64,000 nucleotides of DNA. Source: Mycolicibacterium chubuense. Its GTDB lineage: Bacteria > Actinomycetota > Actinomycetes > Mycobacteriales > Mycobacteriaceae. The DNA lies in NCBI RefSeq assembly GCF_001044255.1, contig NZ_JYNX01000038.1, positions 140,832 to 204,831 on the forward strand, written 5' to 3'. Below the pieces are notes generated by a model. The model was given only the letters and a program-made list of their open reading frames with translations. It made no database searches and was not told the DNA's origin. The stretch's first letter is position 1, and every line of letters starts with the position of its first letter. Below are positions 8,423 through 17,819 of the stretch, piece by piece. Position numbers and translations under genes: made by a program.

Positions 8423-9475
8423 TTACCGCCTCGGCCGGTTCCCGGTGCCCGAGCGTCGCTGCGCCCGGTTCATCAGGCTCGGCTCCTCGGCCCGGGCGTA
8501 GGCGTCCACGATCTCGGACACCAGCCGGTGCCGGACCACGTCGGCACTGGTGAGCTCGGCGAAGTGGATGTCGTCGATGCCGGCGAGGATGCGTGTCGCG
8601 GCGTTGAGCCCCGATGGCGCGCCGCCGGGTAGATCCACCTGCGTGATATCGCCTGTGACAACGATTTTCGAGTTGAAGCCGAGCCGGGTCAGGAACATCT
8701 TCATCTGCTCGGCGGTGGTGTTCTGCGCCTCGTCGAGGATGATGAACGCATCGGAGATCGTGCGGCCGCGCATGTAGGCCAGCGGCGCGACCTCGATGAC
8801 CCCGGCGCTCATCAACTTCGGGATCAGCTCGGGGTCCATCATGTCGTGCAGCGCGTCGTACAGCGGGCGCAGATACGGATCGATCTTCTCGCTCAGCGTG
8901 CCGGGCAGGAAGCCGAGACGCTCCCCCGCTTCCACCGCGGGCCGGGTCAGGATGATGCGACTGACCTGCTTGGTCTGCAGGGCGCTGACGGCCTTGGCCA
9001 TGGCCAGATACGTCTTGCCGGTGCCGGCCGGGCCGATGCCGAACACGATGGTGTGGTTGTCGATCGCGTCGACGTAGCGCTTCTGGTTGAGCGTCTTGGG
9101 CCGGATCGTCTTGCCGCGCCGGTTGAGGATGTCCAGCGTCAGCACCTCGGCCGGCGACTCGTCGACCGTGCCGTCCTGCATACCGGTGAGCATCGCGACG
9201 CTGTGGCGTACCGCATCGGGCGTCAGCCGCTGGCCACTGCCGGCGATCTCGATCAGCTCGGAGATCGCCCGCTCGGCCAGCGCGACGTCTGCCGGTTCAC
9301 CGGACAGGGTCACGGCGTTGCCGCGGGCGTGGATGTCGGCGGAGAGCAGCGTCTCGAGTGCCCGCAGATTCTCGTCGGAGCGGCCCAGCAGGCCCACGAC
9401 CAGGTCGGGCGGAACGGTAATGGTGCTGCGGACCTGTGATGCGTCCGAGCCAGCGTTCGTCTCGCGGGGCGTCAC
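8423..9475 (-). CDS. phoH1: PhoH-like ATPase
   Basis: This 350-residue protein is a PhoH-family ATPase, possibly a helicase acting on RNA. An N-terminal KH-like region precedes the ATPase core. Walker A is GPAGTGKT (residues 148-155) and the Walker B region is FIILDEAQN near residue 250. The later block [15 protein letters not shown] is typical of PhoH. The GTG at 9475 gives [17 protein letters not shown]. It heads the ybeY-era chain, as Rv2368c does in M. tuberculosis. It is separated from mmpL by 52 bases, which hold nothing else I can recognise. Confidence 0.92.
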   Translation of the reverse strand: MTPRETNAGSDASQVRSTITVPPDLVVGLLGRSDENLRALETLLSADIHARGNAVTLSGEPADVALAERAISELIEIAGSGQRLTPDAVRHSVAMLTGMQDGTVDESPAEVLTLDILNRRGKTIRPKTLNQKRYVDAIDNHTIVFGIGPAGTGKTYLAMAKAVSALQTKQVSRIILTRPAVEAGERLGFLPGTLSEKIDPYLRPLYDALHDMMDPELIPKLMSAGVIEVAPLAYMRGRTISDAFIILDEAQNTTAEQMKMFLTRLGFNSKIVVTGDITQVDLPGGAPSGLNAATRILAGIDDIHFAELTSADVVRHRLVSEIVDAYARAEEPSLMNRAQRRSGTGNRPRR

Positions 9476-9527
9476 GTGGGCTTTTCTGCCTGCTTCCTGT
9501 GCTGATCGAGTCCTTCGACGCCCCAGT

Positions 9528-12344
9528 TTAGCGCCGCGGCGAAACAGGTCCAGTCGTTATGCGGGCCGGCCGGGAGCGGACCGGCACCGGCCACCAGAAC
9601 CAGCGGCCCAGCAGGGTGGCGATCGCCGGCATCATGAAGGCCCGCACGACGAACGTGTCGAACAGCAGTCCCAGCCCGATCGTGGTCCCGACCTGCGCCA
9701 TGATCCGCAGGTCGCTGACCACCATCGACGCCATCGTCAGCGCGAACACCACCCCCGCGACCGTGACCACCGAACCGGTCCCCCCGATGGCGCGGATGAT
9801 GCCGGTCCTGATGCCCGCGCCGACCTCCTCCTTGAACCGGGAGACCAGCAGCAGGTTGTAGTCCGATCCGACCGCGATCAGCGCGATGATCGACAGCGCG
9901 AGCACCATCCAGTGCAGCTCGATGCCGACGATGTGCTGCCAGATCAGGATCGAGATGCCGAACGACGCGCCCAGCGACAGCGTGACGGTGCCGACGATCA
10001 CCAGGGCCGCGACCAGGCTGCGGGTGAGCACTAGCATGATCATCAGCACCAGGCCCAGCGCCGAGACGACCGCGATCATCAGGTCGTACCGGGAGCCGTC
10101 CGACATGTCCTTGAACGTGGCCGCGGTGCCGCCGAGCTGGATCGTCGCGTCTTCGAGCGGGGTGCCCTTGAGCGCCTCGATCGCCGCGATCTTGATGGGT
10201 TCGACGCGGCGCAGCGCCTCCTCGGTGGTCGGGTTGCCGCGGTGCGCGACGAGCATCCGCACGGTCCTGCCGTCGGGTGAGAAGAAGCTCTCCATGGCCC
10301 GCTGGAAGTCCTTGTTGGAGAACACCTCGGGCGGCAGATAGAACGAGTCGTCATTGCGGGCGGCGTCGAACGCTTTGCCCATCTCGGTCGAGTTGCGGGT
10401 GAGTTCGTCCATCTGGTCGTAGAACCCACCCATCGTGGCGTAGGTGGTCAGCATCATCTGCCGCATGCTCTCCATGGTCTGGATCATCGGCGGGAACGTC
10501 GCGAGCATCTGCGGCAGTAGGGTTTTCATCTCGTCCATGTTCACCACGGCCTTGTCGAACGTGTCGGTCATCGTGCCGATGCCGTCCATCGAGTCGAACA
10601 GCGAGCGGAACGACCAGCACAACGGGATGTCGTAGCAGTGCGGTTCCCAGTAGAAGTAGTTGCGGATCGGCCGGAACTGGTCGTCGAAATTCGCCACCAT
10701 GTCCCGCAATTGGTGCACGGTGTCGCGCATCTCGGCCATGTCGTCGATCATCTCGGTGGTGATGCCCGAGAACCTCGTCATCAGTCCGTACATCGTCTTC
10801 ATCGTGTCGATCGTCTTGGCGATGCCGTCGGCCTGCGTGCGCATGTCGGCGATGCGGTCCTTCATCAGCTTCATGTTCTGCTGTTGACCGACGCCCTGCA
10901 TGCTGATCAGGAACGGGATCGACGTGTGCGCGATCGGCGCGCCGTCGGGCCGGCTCGGCGCCTGCACCCGGGCCACTCCCTCCACGGCGAAGACGCGCTT
11001 GGCCAGGCGGTCGAGGATCAGGAAGTCCGACGGGTTGCGTAGATCGTGGTCGGCCTCGACGATCAGCACCTCCGGGCTCATCCGGGACAGGGAGAAATGC
11101 TGTGTGGCGGCCTGCAATCCGGCGTTGGCGGGAATGGATGCCGGGATGTAGCGGGTGTCGTCGTAGCTGGTCTGATAGCCCGGGAGCGCCACCAGCCCGA
11201 TCAGGGCCAGCGCCAGCGAGGCGACCAGGATGGGGCCGGGCCAGCGGACCACCGTGGTGCCGATCCGCCGCCAGGCGCGGATCCGCAACGCGCGCTTGGG
11301 TTCCAGCATGCCGAAGCGGCTCGCCACGGTGATGATCGCCGGGCCGAGGGTCAGCGCGACCGCCACGCCGGCGACGATGCCCACCGCGCACGGGATGCCC
11401 ATGCTCTGGAAGTACGGCATCCGGGTGAAGCTCAGGCAGAACATCGCCCCGGCGATGGTCAGCCCCGACCCGAGTACCACATGCGCTGTGCCACGGAACA
11501 TCTCGTCGTAGGCATGCAGGGGGTCGGCGCCCGAGGCGCGCGCCTCCTGGTAGCGCCCGACCAGGAAGATCGCGTAATCGGTGCCCGCGGCGACGGCCAG
11601 CGACACCAGCAGGTTCACCGCGAAGGTGGACAGCCCGATGATCTGGGCGTTGCCCAGCGCGGCGACGACGCCGCGCGCGACCGACATCTGGACGCCGACC
11701 ATGATCAGCAGCAGCACGACGGTGGTCACGGAGCGGTAGAAGAACAGCAGCAGCACCACGATGACGGCGAACGTGACGGCCAGGATCCGCGCCATGCTGC
11801 TCTCGCCGGCGATGTTGACGTCGGCGGTCAGCGCCGCGGGGCCGGTGACGTGTACGCGCACGCCCGGCGGGGGCGACAGGCCGCCGACGATGTCCCGCAC
11901 CGCCTGAACCGACTCGTTGGACGCGGTCTCGCCCATGTTGCCGGCCAGGTACAGCGTGACGTAGGCGGCCCGGCCGTCGGAGCTCTGGGCCGCGGCCTCG
12001 GTGAGCGGGTCACCCCAGGTGTCCTGGACGTTTCGGACATGGGCGCGGTCCGCTTCGAGCCGATCGACGAGAGTGTCGTAGTAGGCGTGCGCGTCCTCAC
12101 CCAGCGGCTGGTCGGCGTCGAGCACGACCAGCGCGATCGAATCGGATTCGGACTCGCCGAACAGTCGGCCCATGTCGGCCATGGCCTGCATCGACGGCGC
12201 GTCGCTGGGGCTCATCGACACCGCGTTGCGCGCGGCCACCACCTCGAGCTGGGGCACCAGCAGCGTCAGCGCGACGACGACCAGCAGCCAGGCCAGGATG
12301 ATCGGGACCGCCAGCCGGCGGATCCACCGCGAAACGACCGTCAT
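9528..12344 (-). CDS. MmpL4/MmpL5-type RND transporter, probable siderophore exporter
   Basis: This 938-residue RND-family inner-membrane transporter has two repeats, each with a large external loop and a bundle of membrane helices. The Tyr/Asp proton-relay regions are visible as [19 protein letters not shown] and [18 protein letters not shown] Cys pair in the first loop region ([15 protein letters not shown]) and the whole sequence resemble MmpL4 as remembered. With MmpS4/S5, MmpL4/L5 export mycobactin and carboxymycobactin. It overlaps mmpS by 4 bases. An IdeR box upstream of mmpS and the nearby mbt genes support iron-controlled siderophore export. Its location here differs from the mmpS4-mmpL4 site of M. 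tuberculosis. Confidence 0.88.
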   Translation of the reverse strand: MTVVSRWIRRLAVPIILAWLLVVVALTLLVPQLEVVAARNAVSMSPSDAPSMQAMADMGRLFGESESDSIALVVLDADQPLGEDAHAYYDTLVDRLEADRAHVRNVQDTWGDPLTEAAAQSSDGRAAYVTLYLAGNMGETASNESVQAVRDIVGGLSPPPGVRVHVTGPAALTADVNIAGESSMARILAVTFAVIVVLLLFFYRSVTTVVLLLIMVGVQMSVARGVVAALGNAQIIGLSTFAVNLLVSLAVAAGTDYAIFLVGRYQEARASGADPLHAYDEMFRGTAHVVLGSGLTIAGAMFCLSFTRMPYFQSMGIPCAVGIVAGVAVALTLGPAIITVASRFGMLEPKRALRIRAWRRIGTTVVRWPGPILVASLALALIGLVALPGYQTSYDDTRYIPASIPANAGLQAATQHFSLSRMSPEVLIVEADHDLRNPSDFLILDRLAKRVFAVEGVARVQAPSRPDGAPIAHTSIPFLISMQGVGQQQNMKLMKDRIADMRTQADGIAKTIDTMKTMYGLMTRFSGITTEMIDDMAEMRDTVHQLRDMVANFDDQFRPIRNYFYWEPHCYDIPLCWSFRSLFDSMDGIGTMTDTFDKAVVNMDEMKTLLPQMLATFPPMIQTMESMRQMMLTTYATMGGFYDQMDELTRNSTEMGKAFDAARNDDSFYLPPEVFSNKDFQRAMESFFSPDGRTVRMLVAHRGNPTTEEALRRVEPIKIAAIEALKGTPLEDATIQLGGTAATFKDMSDGSRYDLMIAVVSALGLVLMIMLVLTRSLVAALVIVGTVTLSLGASFGISILIWQHIVGIELHWMVLALSIIALIAVGSDYNLLLVSRFKEEVGAGIRTGIIRAIGGTGSVVTVAGVVFALTMASMVVSDLRIMAQVGTTIGLGLLFDTFVVRAFMMPAIATLLGRWFWWPVPVRSRPARITTGPVSPRR

Positions 12345-12772
12345 GCCGACTTGGTGAAGCAGTAGACGTAGGCGGTCACGTCCGAAGCGGTGCGCTCGTC
12401 CTTGACGACGCCGTCGGCCAGGATGCGGCAGCCGAGGTAGTCGCTGTCACCCTGGGCGACAACGTTTCCCACCATCGCCGGGGACGTGGTCTGCACCTCG
12501 ATGGCCCACGGCAGGGCGGCGCCGACGATCTGGTTCGGGTCGCCCTCGTCGTCGATGTAGTTGATGTCGGCGGTCGCGCCCGGGTTGCCGAAGATCTCGT
12601 AGCGCACGACCTTGGGGTCGGACCTGTTCGCATCGGAGGAGGCACTGTCCGCGTACGTCGGCAGCGTGTGCGAGCCGAAGATGCCGCGGATGCGCCACAC
12701 CGCCAACCCTGCGACGGCGACGACGACCACCAGCACGAGCGGTATCCACGCTCGGGTCAGACGGGTGAGAAT
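12341..12772 (-). CDS. MmpS4/MmpS5-type accessory protein of the siderophore exporter (ATT start)
   Basis: This 143-residue membrane-anchored periplasmic partner of MmpL has an N-terminal anchor ([20 protein letters not shown]), then WRIRGIFGS and a beta-rich domain ([28 protein letters not shown]). The conserved RAWIPLV lies upstream of the first conventional start (GTG at 12736). Between that GTG and the upstream in-frame TAG there is no ATG, GTG or TTG. ATT at 12772-12770 is preceded by GAAGGA (12784-12779) with a 6-base spacer, so I place the start there, as infC does in E. coli. The stop overlaps mmpL by 4 bases, giving an operon. Confidence 0.8.
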   Translation of the reverse strand: MLTRLTRAWIPLVLVVVVAVAGLAVWRIRGIFGSHTLPTYADSASSDANRSDPKVVRYEIFGNPGATADINYIDDEGDPNQIVGAALPWAIEVQTTSPAMVGNVVAQGDSDYLGCRILADGVVKDERTASDVTAYVYCFTKSA

Positions 12773-12808
12773 CGGGAGTCCTTCGATCGGCGCCGCGGGC
12801 AGTCGGTC

Positions 12809-12827
12809 GTAGGGCAGGCTAACCTAC
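12809..12827 (-). promoter_or_regulatory. IdeR iron box upstream of mmpS-mmpL
   Basis: The 19-base sequence GTAGGGCAGGCTAACCTAC matches the IdeR consensus TTAGGTTAGGCTAACCTAA at 15 of 19 positions, including the central AGGCTAACCTA. It ends 25 bases upstream of the mmpS Shine-Dalgarno sequence. Iron-loaded IdeR should repress mmpS-mmpL here, as it does the mycobactin genes. No binding data exist. Confidence 0.75.
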
Positions 12828-12864
12828 CTCGGTGGCCGTGTGGGGCCTACCTCGTCACTGGGGA

Positions 12865-13605
12865 TCACGCCCAGCGCGACGTCAGCACCCCGAGTGCCCC
12901 GAGCGCGACCGCTGCCGCCGTCGACGTGCGCAGCACCGTCGGGCCCAGCCGAACCACCACGGCACCCGCGTCGGTCAGTGTGGCCAGTTCGGCGTCGGTG
13001 ACACCGCCCTCCGGTCCCACGATCAGCGTCACCGCGTCGGTGCCCGACAGCGGCACATCCCTCAGCGGGCGGGTGGCCGATTCGTGCAGCACCAGCACCG
13101 TGCCCGGACGTGCCGCCCGCACCCGGTCGGCCAGTTCGGCGGTCGACACCACGCCGTCGACGGTGGGGATGTGGGGACGCCGCGACTGCCGCGCGGCCGA
13201 GCGCGCCACCGCGCTCCACCGGCGCAGACCCTTGTCGATCTTCGCGGCGCCGTCCCAGCGCGCCACACAGCGGGCGGCCTGCCACGCGACGAAGGCGTCG
13301 GCACCCACTTCGGTCGCCAGCTCGACGGCCAGTTCGGCGCGCTCGGACTTGGGCAGCGCCTGCACCACGGTCACCGTCGGTGTGGGGCGGTCGATGTGCG
13401 TGCGCTCCTGCACACGGGCTGTCAGCCGGCCTTTGGCGACGTCCTCGACGACGCAGTGCGCGACGGTGCCCGCCCCGTCGCCGAGGTCGAGTTCCTCGCC
13501 GGGACGGATGCGGCGCACGGTGGCGGCGTGGAATCCCTCGTCGCCCTCGACAACGGCAACGTCACCGGCGCCGGGAACGGTGTCGATGTAGAAGAGGGTC
13601 CGCAC
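12865..13605 (-). CDS. rsmE: 16S rRNA (uracil-1498-N3)-methyltransferase RsmE
   Basis: RsmE (246 residues) methylates U1498 of 16S rRNA using S-adenosylmethionine. An N-terminal PUA-like domain ([20 protein letters not shown]) is followed by a SPOUT methyltransferase domain. The SAM-binding knot shows the blocks [14 protein letters not shown] and [18 protein letters not shown]. The GTG at 13605 gives MRTLFYIDT, which aligns with the M. tuberculosis protein Rv2372c. The frame is open further upstream but carries the dnaJ2 3' end in another frame. It follows dnaJ2 after 10 bases, so it belongs to the hrcA-dnaJ2-rsmE transcript. Confidence 0.93.
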   Translation of the reverse strand: MRTLFYIDTVPGAGDVAVVEGDEGFHAATVRRIRPGEELDLGDGAGTVAHCVVEDVAKGRLTARVQERTHIDRPTPTVTVVQALPKSERAELAVELATEVGADAFVAWQAARCVARWDGAAKIDKGLRRWSAVARSAARQSRRPHIPTVDGVVSTAELADRVRAARPGTVLVLHESATRPLRDVPLSGTDAVTLIVGPEGGVTDAELATLTDAGAVVVRLGPTVLRTSTAAAVALGALGVLTSRWA

Positions 13606-13615
13606 CCGAGGGGAC

Positions 13616-14761
13616 CTAGCGGCCGGTGAACGTCTCGCGCAGCCGGGAGAACAGCCCGCCGCCGTTGTTCGACGACGCGGTCGCTGAACTGCGCACCTGG
13701 GCGGTGTCGCGGTGGCGTTCCTTGTAGGCGCGCAGAAGTTCCACATCGTCGTGGTCCAGGCGGGACGGCACCACCACGTCGATGTGGGCGTGCAGGTCGC
13801 CCCGCACCCCCGAGCGCAGGTGGGGCATGCCGTGGCCGCGCAGCGTGGTCACCGACCCGGGCTGCGTACCCGCTCCGATGGTGATCTCGGTCGGCCCGTC
13901 CAGGATCGCCTCGACGGTCACCGACGTGCCCAGCGCGGCGTCGACCATCGGCACCGAGATCGTGCAGTGCAGGTCGTCCCCGTCGCGGACGAAGACGTCG
14001 TGCGGCTTCTCGTGCACCTCCACGTAGAGGTCGCCGGCCGGCCCGCCGCCGGGTCCGACCTCGCCCTGGGCGGCCAACCGCACCCGCATGCCCTCGCCGA
14101 CACCGGCCGGGATCTTCACGCTGATCTCGCGACGGGCCCGGACGCGGCCGTCGCCGGCGCACCGGTTGCACGGGTCGGGGATCACCTCGCCGACGCCGCC
14201 GCACACCGGGCAGGGCCGTGACGTCATGACCTGGCCCAGCAGCGACCGCTGCACGGTCTGCACCTCACCGCGCCCGTGGCAGGTGTCGCAGGTGACCGGC
14301 GTCGAGTTGCCGTGGGTGCCCTTGCCGTGGCACAGGTCGCACAGCACCGCGGTGTCGACGGTGACCTGCTTGGTCACTCCGGTCGCGCACTCCTCGAGGT
14401 CGAGGCGCATCCGCAACAGCGAGTCCGAGCCCGGCCGGACCCGGCCGATCGGACCGCGCGACGTCGCGCCGCCGCCGAAGAACGCCTCGAAGACGTCACC
14501 GAGCCCACCGAACCCGCCGAAGCCACCGCCGGCGGCGCCGGCGGATTCCAGCGGGTCGCCGCCGAGGTCCACGATCCGGCGCTTCTCCGGGTCGCTGAGC
14601 ACCTCGTAGGCGGCGCTGACCTCCTTGAAGCGCGCCTGCGCCTCTTCGTCGGGGTTGACGTCGGGGTGCAGCTCGCGGGCGAGCTTGCGATAGGCGCGCT
14701 TGATCTCCGTCTCACTGGCGCCCTTGCTCACTCCGAGCAAGCCGTAATAGTCGCGTGCCAC
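13616..14761 (-). CDS. dnaJ2: Chaperone DnaJ2 (Hsp40)
   Basis: This 381-residue type I J-protein stimulates the DnaK ATPase. The J domain is at residues 1-65 ([20 protein letters not shown], with the HPD of [10 protein letters not shown]). A Gly/Phe-rich linker follows ([20 protein letters not shown]). Four zinc-finger repeats are visible: [24 protein letters not shown] and CNRCAGDG. The client-binding C-terminal domain ends with a Ser/Asn/Gly tail. The GTG at 14761 gives [10 protein letters not shown]. It lies 57 bases after hrcA, the order of Rv2374c-Rv2373c in M. tuberculosis. Confidence 0.95.
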   Translation of the reverse strand: MARDYYGLLGVSKGASETEIKRAYRKLARELHPDVNPDEEAQARFKEVSAAYEVLSDPEKRRIVDLGGDPLESAGAAGGGFGGFGGLGDVFEAFFGGGATSRGPIGRVRPGSDSLLRMRLDLEECATGVTKQVTVDTAVLCDLCHGKGTHGNSTPVTCDTCHGRGEVQTVQRSLLGQVMTSRPCPVCGGVGEVIPDPCNRCAGDGRVRARREISVKIPAGVGEGMRVRLAAQGEVGPGGGPAGDLYVEVHEKPHDVFVRDGDDLHCTISVPMVDAALGTSVTVEAILDGPTEITIGAGTQPGSVTTLRGHGMPHLRSGVRGDLHAHIDVVVPSRLDHDDVELLRAYKERHRDTAQVRSSATASSNNGGGLFSRLRETFTGR

Positions 14762-14818
14762 GCTCAACCTCTCCCACCCGTCGCTCCGCGCGGTATACCC
14801 CGATCGGGGCCGCACGGA

Positions 14819-15850
14819 TCAGCGGTTACCTAGGACTTCGCCAATATAAAGAGCAACTGCGGCGACGTTGGCGATGGTTCCCGGATAGTCCATCCGTGTG
14901 GGACCCAACACACCCATGCCGCCGAAGACCTTGCCAGAACTACCGTAGGCGGTGCTCACCACCGAGGTGCCGGCCATCTGTTCGGCCTCGGTCTCGTGCC
15001 CGATGCGCACCGTCACCTTGCCTGCCTCCTGCTGTTTGGCCAGCAGTCGCAGCACCACCACCTGCTCCTCGAGGGCCTCGAGCACCGAGCGCAGCGAGCC
15101 GCCGAAATCGGCGGTGTTGCGGGTCAGGTTCGCCGTCCCACCGAGCAGCAGTCGTTCCTCGGTGTGCTCGACCAGGGTTTCGACCAGCACGGTCGCCGCC
15201 CTGCCGACCGCGTTGGCCAGGCCGCCCTGCCCGTTGAGGTGCGAGGCCAGGTCGGACACCGCGATCGAGGCCGCGGCCAACGGCTTGCCCTCGAGTGCCT
15301 GCCCGAGCAGCTCGCGCAGCTGCGCGAGCTGACCGTCGTCGATGCCGTCGCCGAGTTCGACGATGCGCTGGTCGACCCGGCCCGAGTCGGTGATCACGAC
15401 GAGCAGCAGCCGCGCGGGGGTCAGCGCGACGACCTCGAGCCGCCGCACCGACGAGGTGGACAGCGTCGGGTACTGCACGACCGCGACCTGGCGGGTCAGT
15501 TGGGCGAGCAGCCGGACCGCCCGGCGCAGCACGTCGTCGAGGTCGACACCGGATTCGAGGAACGTCAGGATCGCGCGCCGCTCCGCGCTCGACATCGGCT
15601 TGACGTCGTCGAGGCGGTCGACGAACTCCCGGTAGCCCTTCTCGGTGGGCACCCGGCCGGAGCTGGTGTGGGGCTGGGTGATGTAGCCCTCGGCCTCCAG
15701 CACCGCCATGTCGTTGCGGACCGTCGCGCTCGATACCCCGAGGTTGTGCCGCTCCACCAGGGTCTTGGACCCGATGGGCTCCTTGGTCGCGACGAAATCG
15801 GCGACAATCGCGCGGAGAACTTCGAATCGACGCTCGTCGGCGCTGCCCAT
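14819..15850 (-). CDS. hrcA: Heat-inducible transcription repressor HrcA
   Basis: HrcA (343 residues) represses heat-shock genes by binding CIRCE operators. The N-terminal winged helix has [20 protein letters not shown] and [20 protein letters not shown]. The C-terminal effector/dimer domain ends [23 protein letters not shown] at 15850 gives [21 protein letters not shown] looked for a CIRCE element (TTAGCACTC, 9 bases, GAGTGCTAA) in 15851-16002 and found none, so hrcA itself is probably not CIRCE-regulated. That upstream stretch (152 bases) holds no other recognisable feature. Confidence 0.95.
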   Translation of the reverse strand: MGSADERRFEVLRAIVADFVATKEPIGSKTLVERHNLGVSSATVRNDMAVLEAEGYITQPHTSSGRVPTEKGYREFVDRLDDVKPMSSAERRAILTFLESGVDLDDVLRRAVRLLAQLTRQVAVVQYPTLSTSSVRRLEVVALTPARLLLVVITDSGRVDQRIVELGDGIDDGQLAQLRELLGQALEGKPLAAASIAVSDLASHLNGQGGLANAVGRAATVLVETLVEHTEERLLLGGTANLTRNTADFGGSLRSVLEALEEQVVVLRLLAKQQEAGKVTVRIGHETEAEQMAGTSVVSTAYGSSGKVFGGMGVLGPTRMDYPGTIANVAAVALYIGEVLGNR

Positions 15851-16002
15851 TGTTCACCCCACCTCATCGAGATCGTGACCGTCGGGTCCAGTTTACGGTG
15901 CTCAGCAGCGGTGTTCTCGACCGAGCGGCCCTCGGTGGGAGGCCGGGTTAACCTTGCAGGGCTGGGGGTGTGCGGGGGTACGGGGCAAGCAAAGGCGCGT
16001 CG

Positions 16003-16317
16003 ATGATCTTCAAGGGTGTCCGCGATGGCAGACCCTATCCTGACCACGGCTTGTCGCACCGCCAGTGGGCGCAGATCCCGCCGCGCCAGATCCGCCTCGA
16101 CGAACTGGTGATGACGACGACGGTGCTCGCGCTGGACCGGCTGTTGTCGGAGGACTCGACGTTCTACGGCGACCTGTTCCCGCACGCGGTGAAGTGGCGC
16201 GGCAACGTCTACCTCGAGGACGGGCTGCACCGCGCGGTGCGGGCCGCGCTGCGCAACCGCACGGTGCTGCACGCGCGGGTGTTCGACATGGACGAGCCGC
16301 TGACGCACTCAGGCTGA
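16003..16317 (+). CDS. Conserved hypothetical protein with ParB-like motif (Rv2375-like)
   Basis: This protein of 104 residues begins MIFKGVRDGRPYPDHGLS. It contains QIPPRQIRLDELVMTTTVLA and a C-terminal block VYLEDGLHRAVRAALRNRTV. The block resembles the D-G-x-H-R element of ParB/Srx-fold proteins. The start ATG at 16003 is chosen because the conserved part begins there; no clear Shine-Dalgarno is seen. It is divergent from hrcA and convergent with mbtG. In M. tuberculosis the equivalent is Rv2375, between hrcA and the mycobactin genes. No function can be given. Confidence 0.72.
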   Translation: MIFKGVRDGRPYPDHGLSHRQWAQIPPRQIRLDELVMTTTVLALDRLLSEDSTFYGDLFPHAVKWRGNVYLEDGLHRAVRAALRNRTVLHARVFDMDEPLTHSG

Positions 16318-16337
16318 GAGCCGTCCCGCACGTTTCC

Positions 16338-16509
16338 CGCGAGCGTGCGTGTCTGCGGGCGACACACCGGGCTTTTCCGGGAGTTCACGCACGCTCGCAG
16401 TGAAGGCACCGGCAACCGTGAGCGCCGGGACCTCGGAGAGCGGGACCCGCGAGCGTGCGCGAACTCGCCGCTTTTCCCGGCGTGTACGCCGCAGACACGC
16501 ACGCTCGCG
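16338..16509. repeat. Inverted pair of REP-like palindromic elements
   Basis: Two copies of a unit of about 62 bases lie head to head. Unit 1 (16338-16400) begins CGCGAGCGTGCGTGTCTGCG and ends ACGCACGCTCGCAG. Unit 2 (16448-16509) is close to its reverse complement, beginning CGCGAGCGTGCGCGAACTCG and ending GCAGACACGCACGCTCGCG. Each unit is itself bounded by inverted GCGAGCGTGCG ends and has a central TTTTCC/GGAAAA stretch. Such elements are scattered between convergent genes in rapidly growing mycobacteria. Here they separate the Rv2375-like gene from mbtG and could form a large bidirectional transcription stop. No open reading frame of quality is present in 16318-16523. Confidence 0.75.
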
Positions 16510-16523
16510 CTGGAAGGGAAGGG

Positions 16524-17819
16524 TCAGGACATCGCATCGCGCAGGTGCTCGACGGTTCTCCTCGTCGAGGATCGGGGCGCGTAGCGGGCGGCGAGCACGC
16601 GGTCCGATAGCAGTCCCAGACAGCTCAGGTTCGGGAATCCGGGGCCCTGCATCAGACCGGAGAGGTTGGGCAGGAACAGTTTCGGGGCCAGACCGGTGAC
16701 GGCCAGGTCGTGACCGACGGCCTCCTGCAGCACCTCCCCGGTCATCGGCGCGCCGAGGGCGAGCTCGATCAGGTCGCGCGCGTCCTGGCACAGCAGCGAG
16801 GCGAACCACATCGGGTCCGCACCGGAACCGTCGATCACCAGGTCGAAGCCGTGCACCGTCTCCAGCGCCGCACCTCCGCGATTCGTGTTGAGCGTCAACC
16901 GGATTCGTTCATCACGGGCGACCGCGTGGGCGACCCTGCCCCGCAGGTGACGGATGCGGTCGTCGGCCAGCAGCGCGTCCTGCACCCGGGCGGAGAACAC
17001 GCCGCGGTCGGTGCGGGCCAGCGCGTCGCGCCGTTCGGCGATGGTCAGCCCGGCCCAGTCGGTCGGGTCGGAGAACAGGGCGTTCTCGAAGAAGCTCTCG
17101 CCGCGGGTGAACAGCGTGACCTGGGGTGAGATCACGGTGATCGTAGAGACCCGGTGCCGGAACAGCTCGTTGAGCATCGACGCCGCGGTCTCTCCCCCGC
17201 CGATCACGGCGACGCGTTCCGCCACGATCAGCTGGTGGCGGGCGGCACGCTCCCAGAACTGCGCGATCGACAGCACCCGCGGATCCTGCGGCAGGATCGA
17301 GCGTCTGGCCTGCCCCGGGCCCGTGATCATCACCCCGTCGGCGGACACGGTCCCCGCGGACGTCCGCACCGCCCACCGGTGTTCGTCGACCGAGATCTGC
17401 TCGGCCTCGGCGGTGAGCACGGTCATCCCGACGGTGTCGGCGACCCAGCGCAGATAGCGGCTCCACCCGGTGTGGGTGGGGGCCGGACGGCCCCGGTCCA
17501 CCCATTCGGCGAACTGCCCGCCGGCGATCAGGTGCGCCTGCCAGCTGTGCCGCGTCATCCGCTCGTCCAGTTCGGCGTTGCGGCGCGCGACGAGCGAGGA
17601 CCGGTACGGGAAGCCGACGTCCTTCTCGGGACTCGTGCCCAGCCGCTGGGCGCCGTCGGTCCACCCGCCGATCGGCTGCCAGTTGGCGCCGACGCTCGCG
17701 CGTTCGATCACCACCACCTCCGGCGCCGTCACCCCCATCGCCCGCAGCTCGGCGGCTTTGGCCGCGACCGCGACCGCCTTGGGGCCGGCGCCGATGACGG
17801 CCAGCGTCGGGGCGCTCAC
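16524..17819 (-). CDS. mbtG: L-lysine N6-monooxygenase of mycobactin synthesis (MbtG)
   Basis: MbtG (431 residues) is a FAD- and NADPH-dependent enzyme that N-hydroxylates the lysine side chains, giving the hydroxamate iron ligands of mycobactin. The FAD-binding motif is [20 protein letters not shown] at the N-terminus and the NADPH motif is [17 protein letters not shown]. The C-terminal block [20 protein letters not shown] is typical of siderophore hydroxylases. The GTG at 17819 overlaps the mbtF stop (GTGA), which fixes the start. It is the last gene of the mbtB-to-mbtG run. Unlike M. tuberculosis, no mbtH follows. Confidence 0.93.
   Translation of the reverse strand: MSAPTLAVIGAGPKAVAVAAKAAELRAMGVTAPEVVVIERASVGANWQPIGGWTDGAQRLGTSPEKDVGFPYRSSLVARRNAELDERMTRHSWQAHLIAGGQFAEWVDRGRPAPTHTGWSRYLRWVADTVGMTVLTAEAEQISVDEHRWAVRTSAGTVSADGVMITGPGQARRSILPQDPRVLSIAQFWERAARHQLIVAERVAVIGGGETAASMLNELFRHRVSTITVISPQVTLFTRGESFFENALFSDPTDWAGLTIAERRDALARTDRGVFSARVQDALLADDRIRHLRGRVAHAVARDERIRLTLNTNRGGAALETVHGFDLVIDGSGADPMWFASLLCQDARDLIELALGAPMTGEVLQEAVGHDLAVTGLAPKLFLPNLSGLMQGPGFPNLSCLGLLSDRVLAARYAPRSSTRRTVEHLRDAMS

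Noticed and set aside
12734-12736. GTG 12736 as the mmpS start
   Set aside because: It would begin inside the membrane anchor, lose the conserved RAWIPLV and the positive N-terminus, and it lacks a Shine-Dalgarno sequence at the right distance.
15950-15972. GGGTTAACCTTG upstream of the Rv2375-like gene as a possible IdeR box
   Set aside because: Only about 10 of 19 positions match, and the central AGGCT of the consensus is missing.
15851-16002. CIRCE element before hrcA
   Set aside because: No copy of TTAGCACTC-N9-GAGTGCTAA or a close variant could be found in this stretch.
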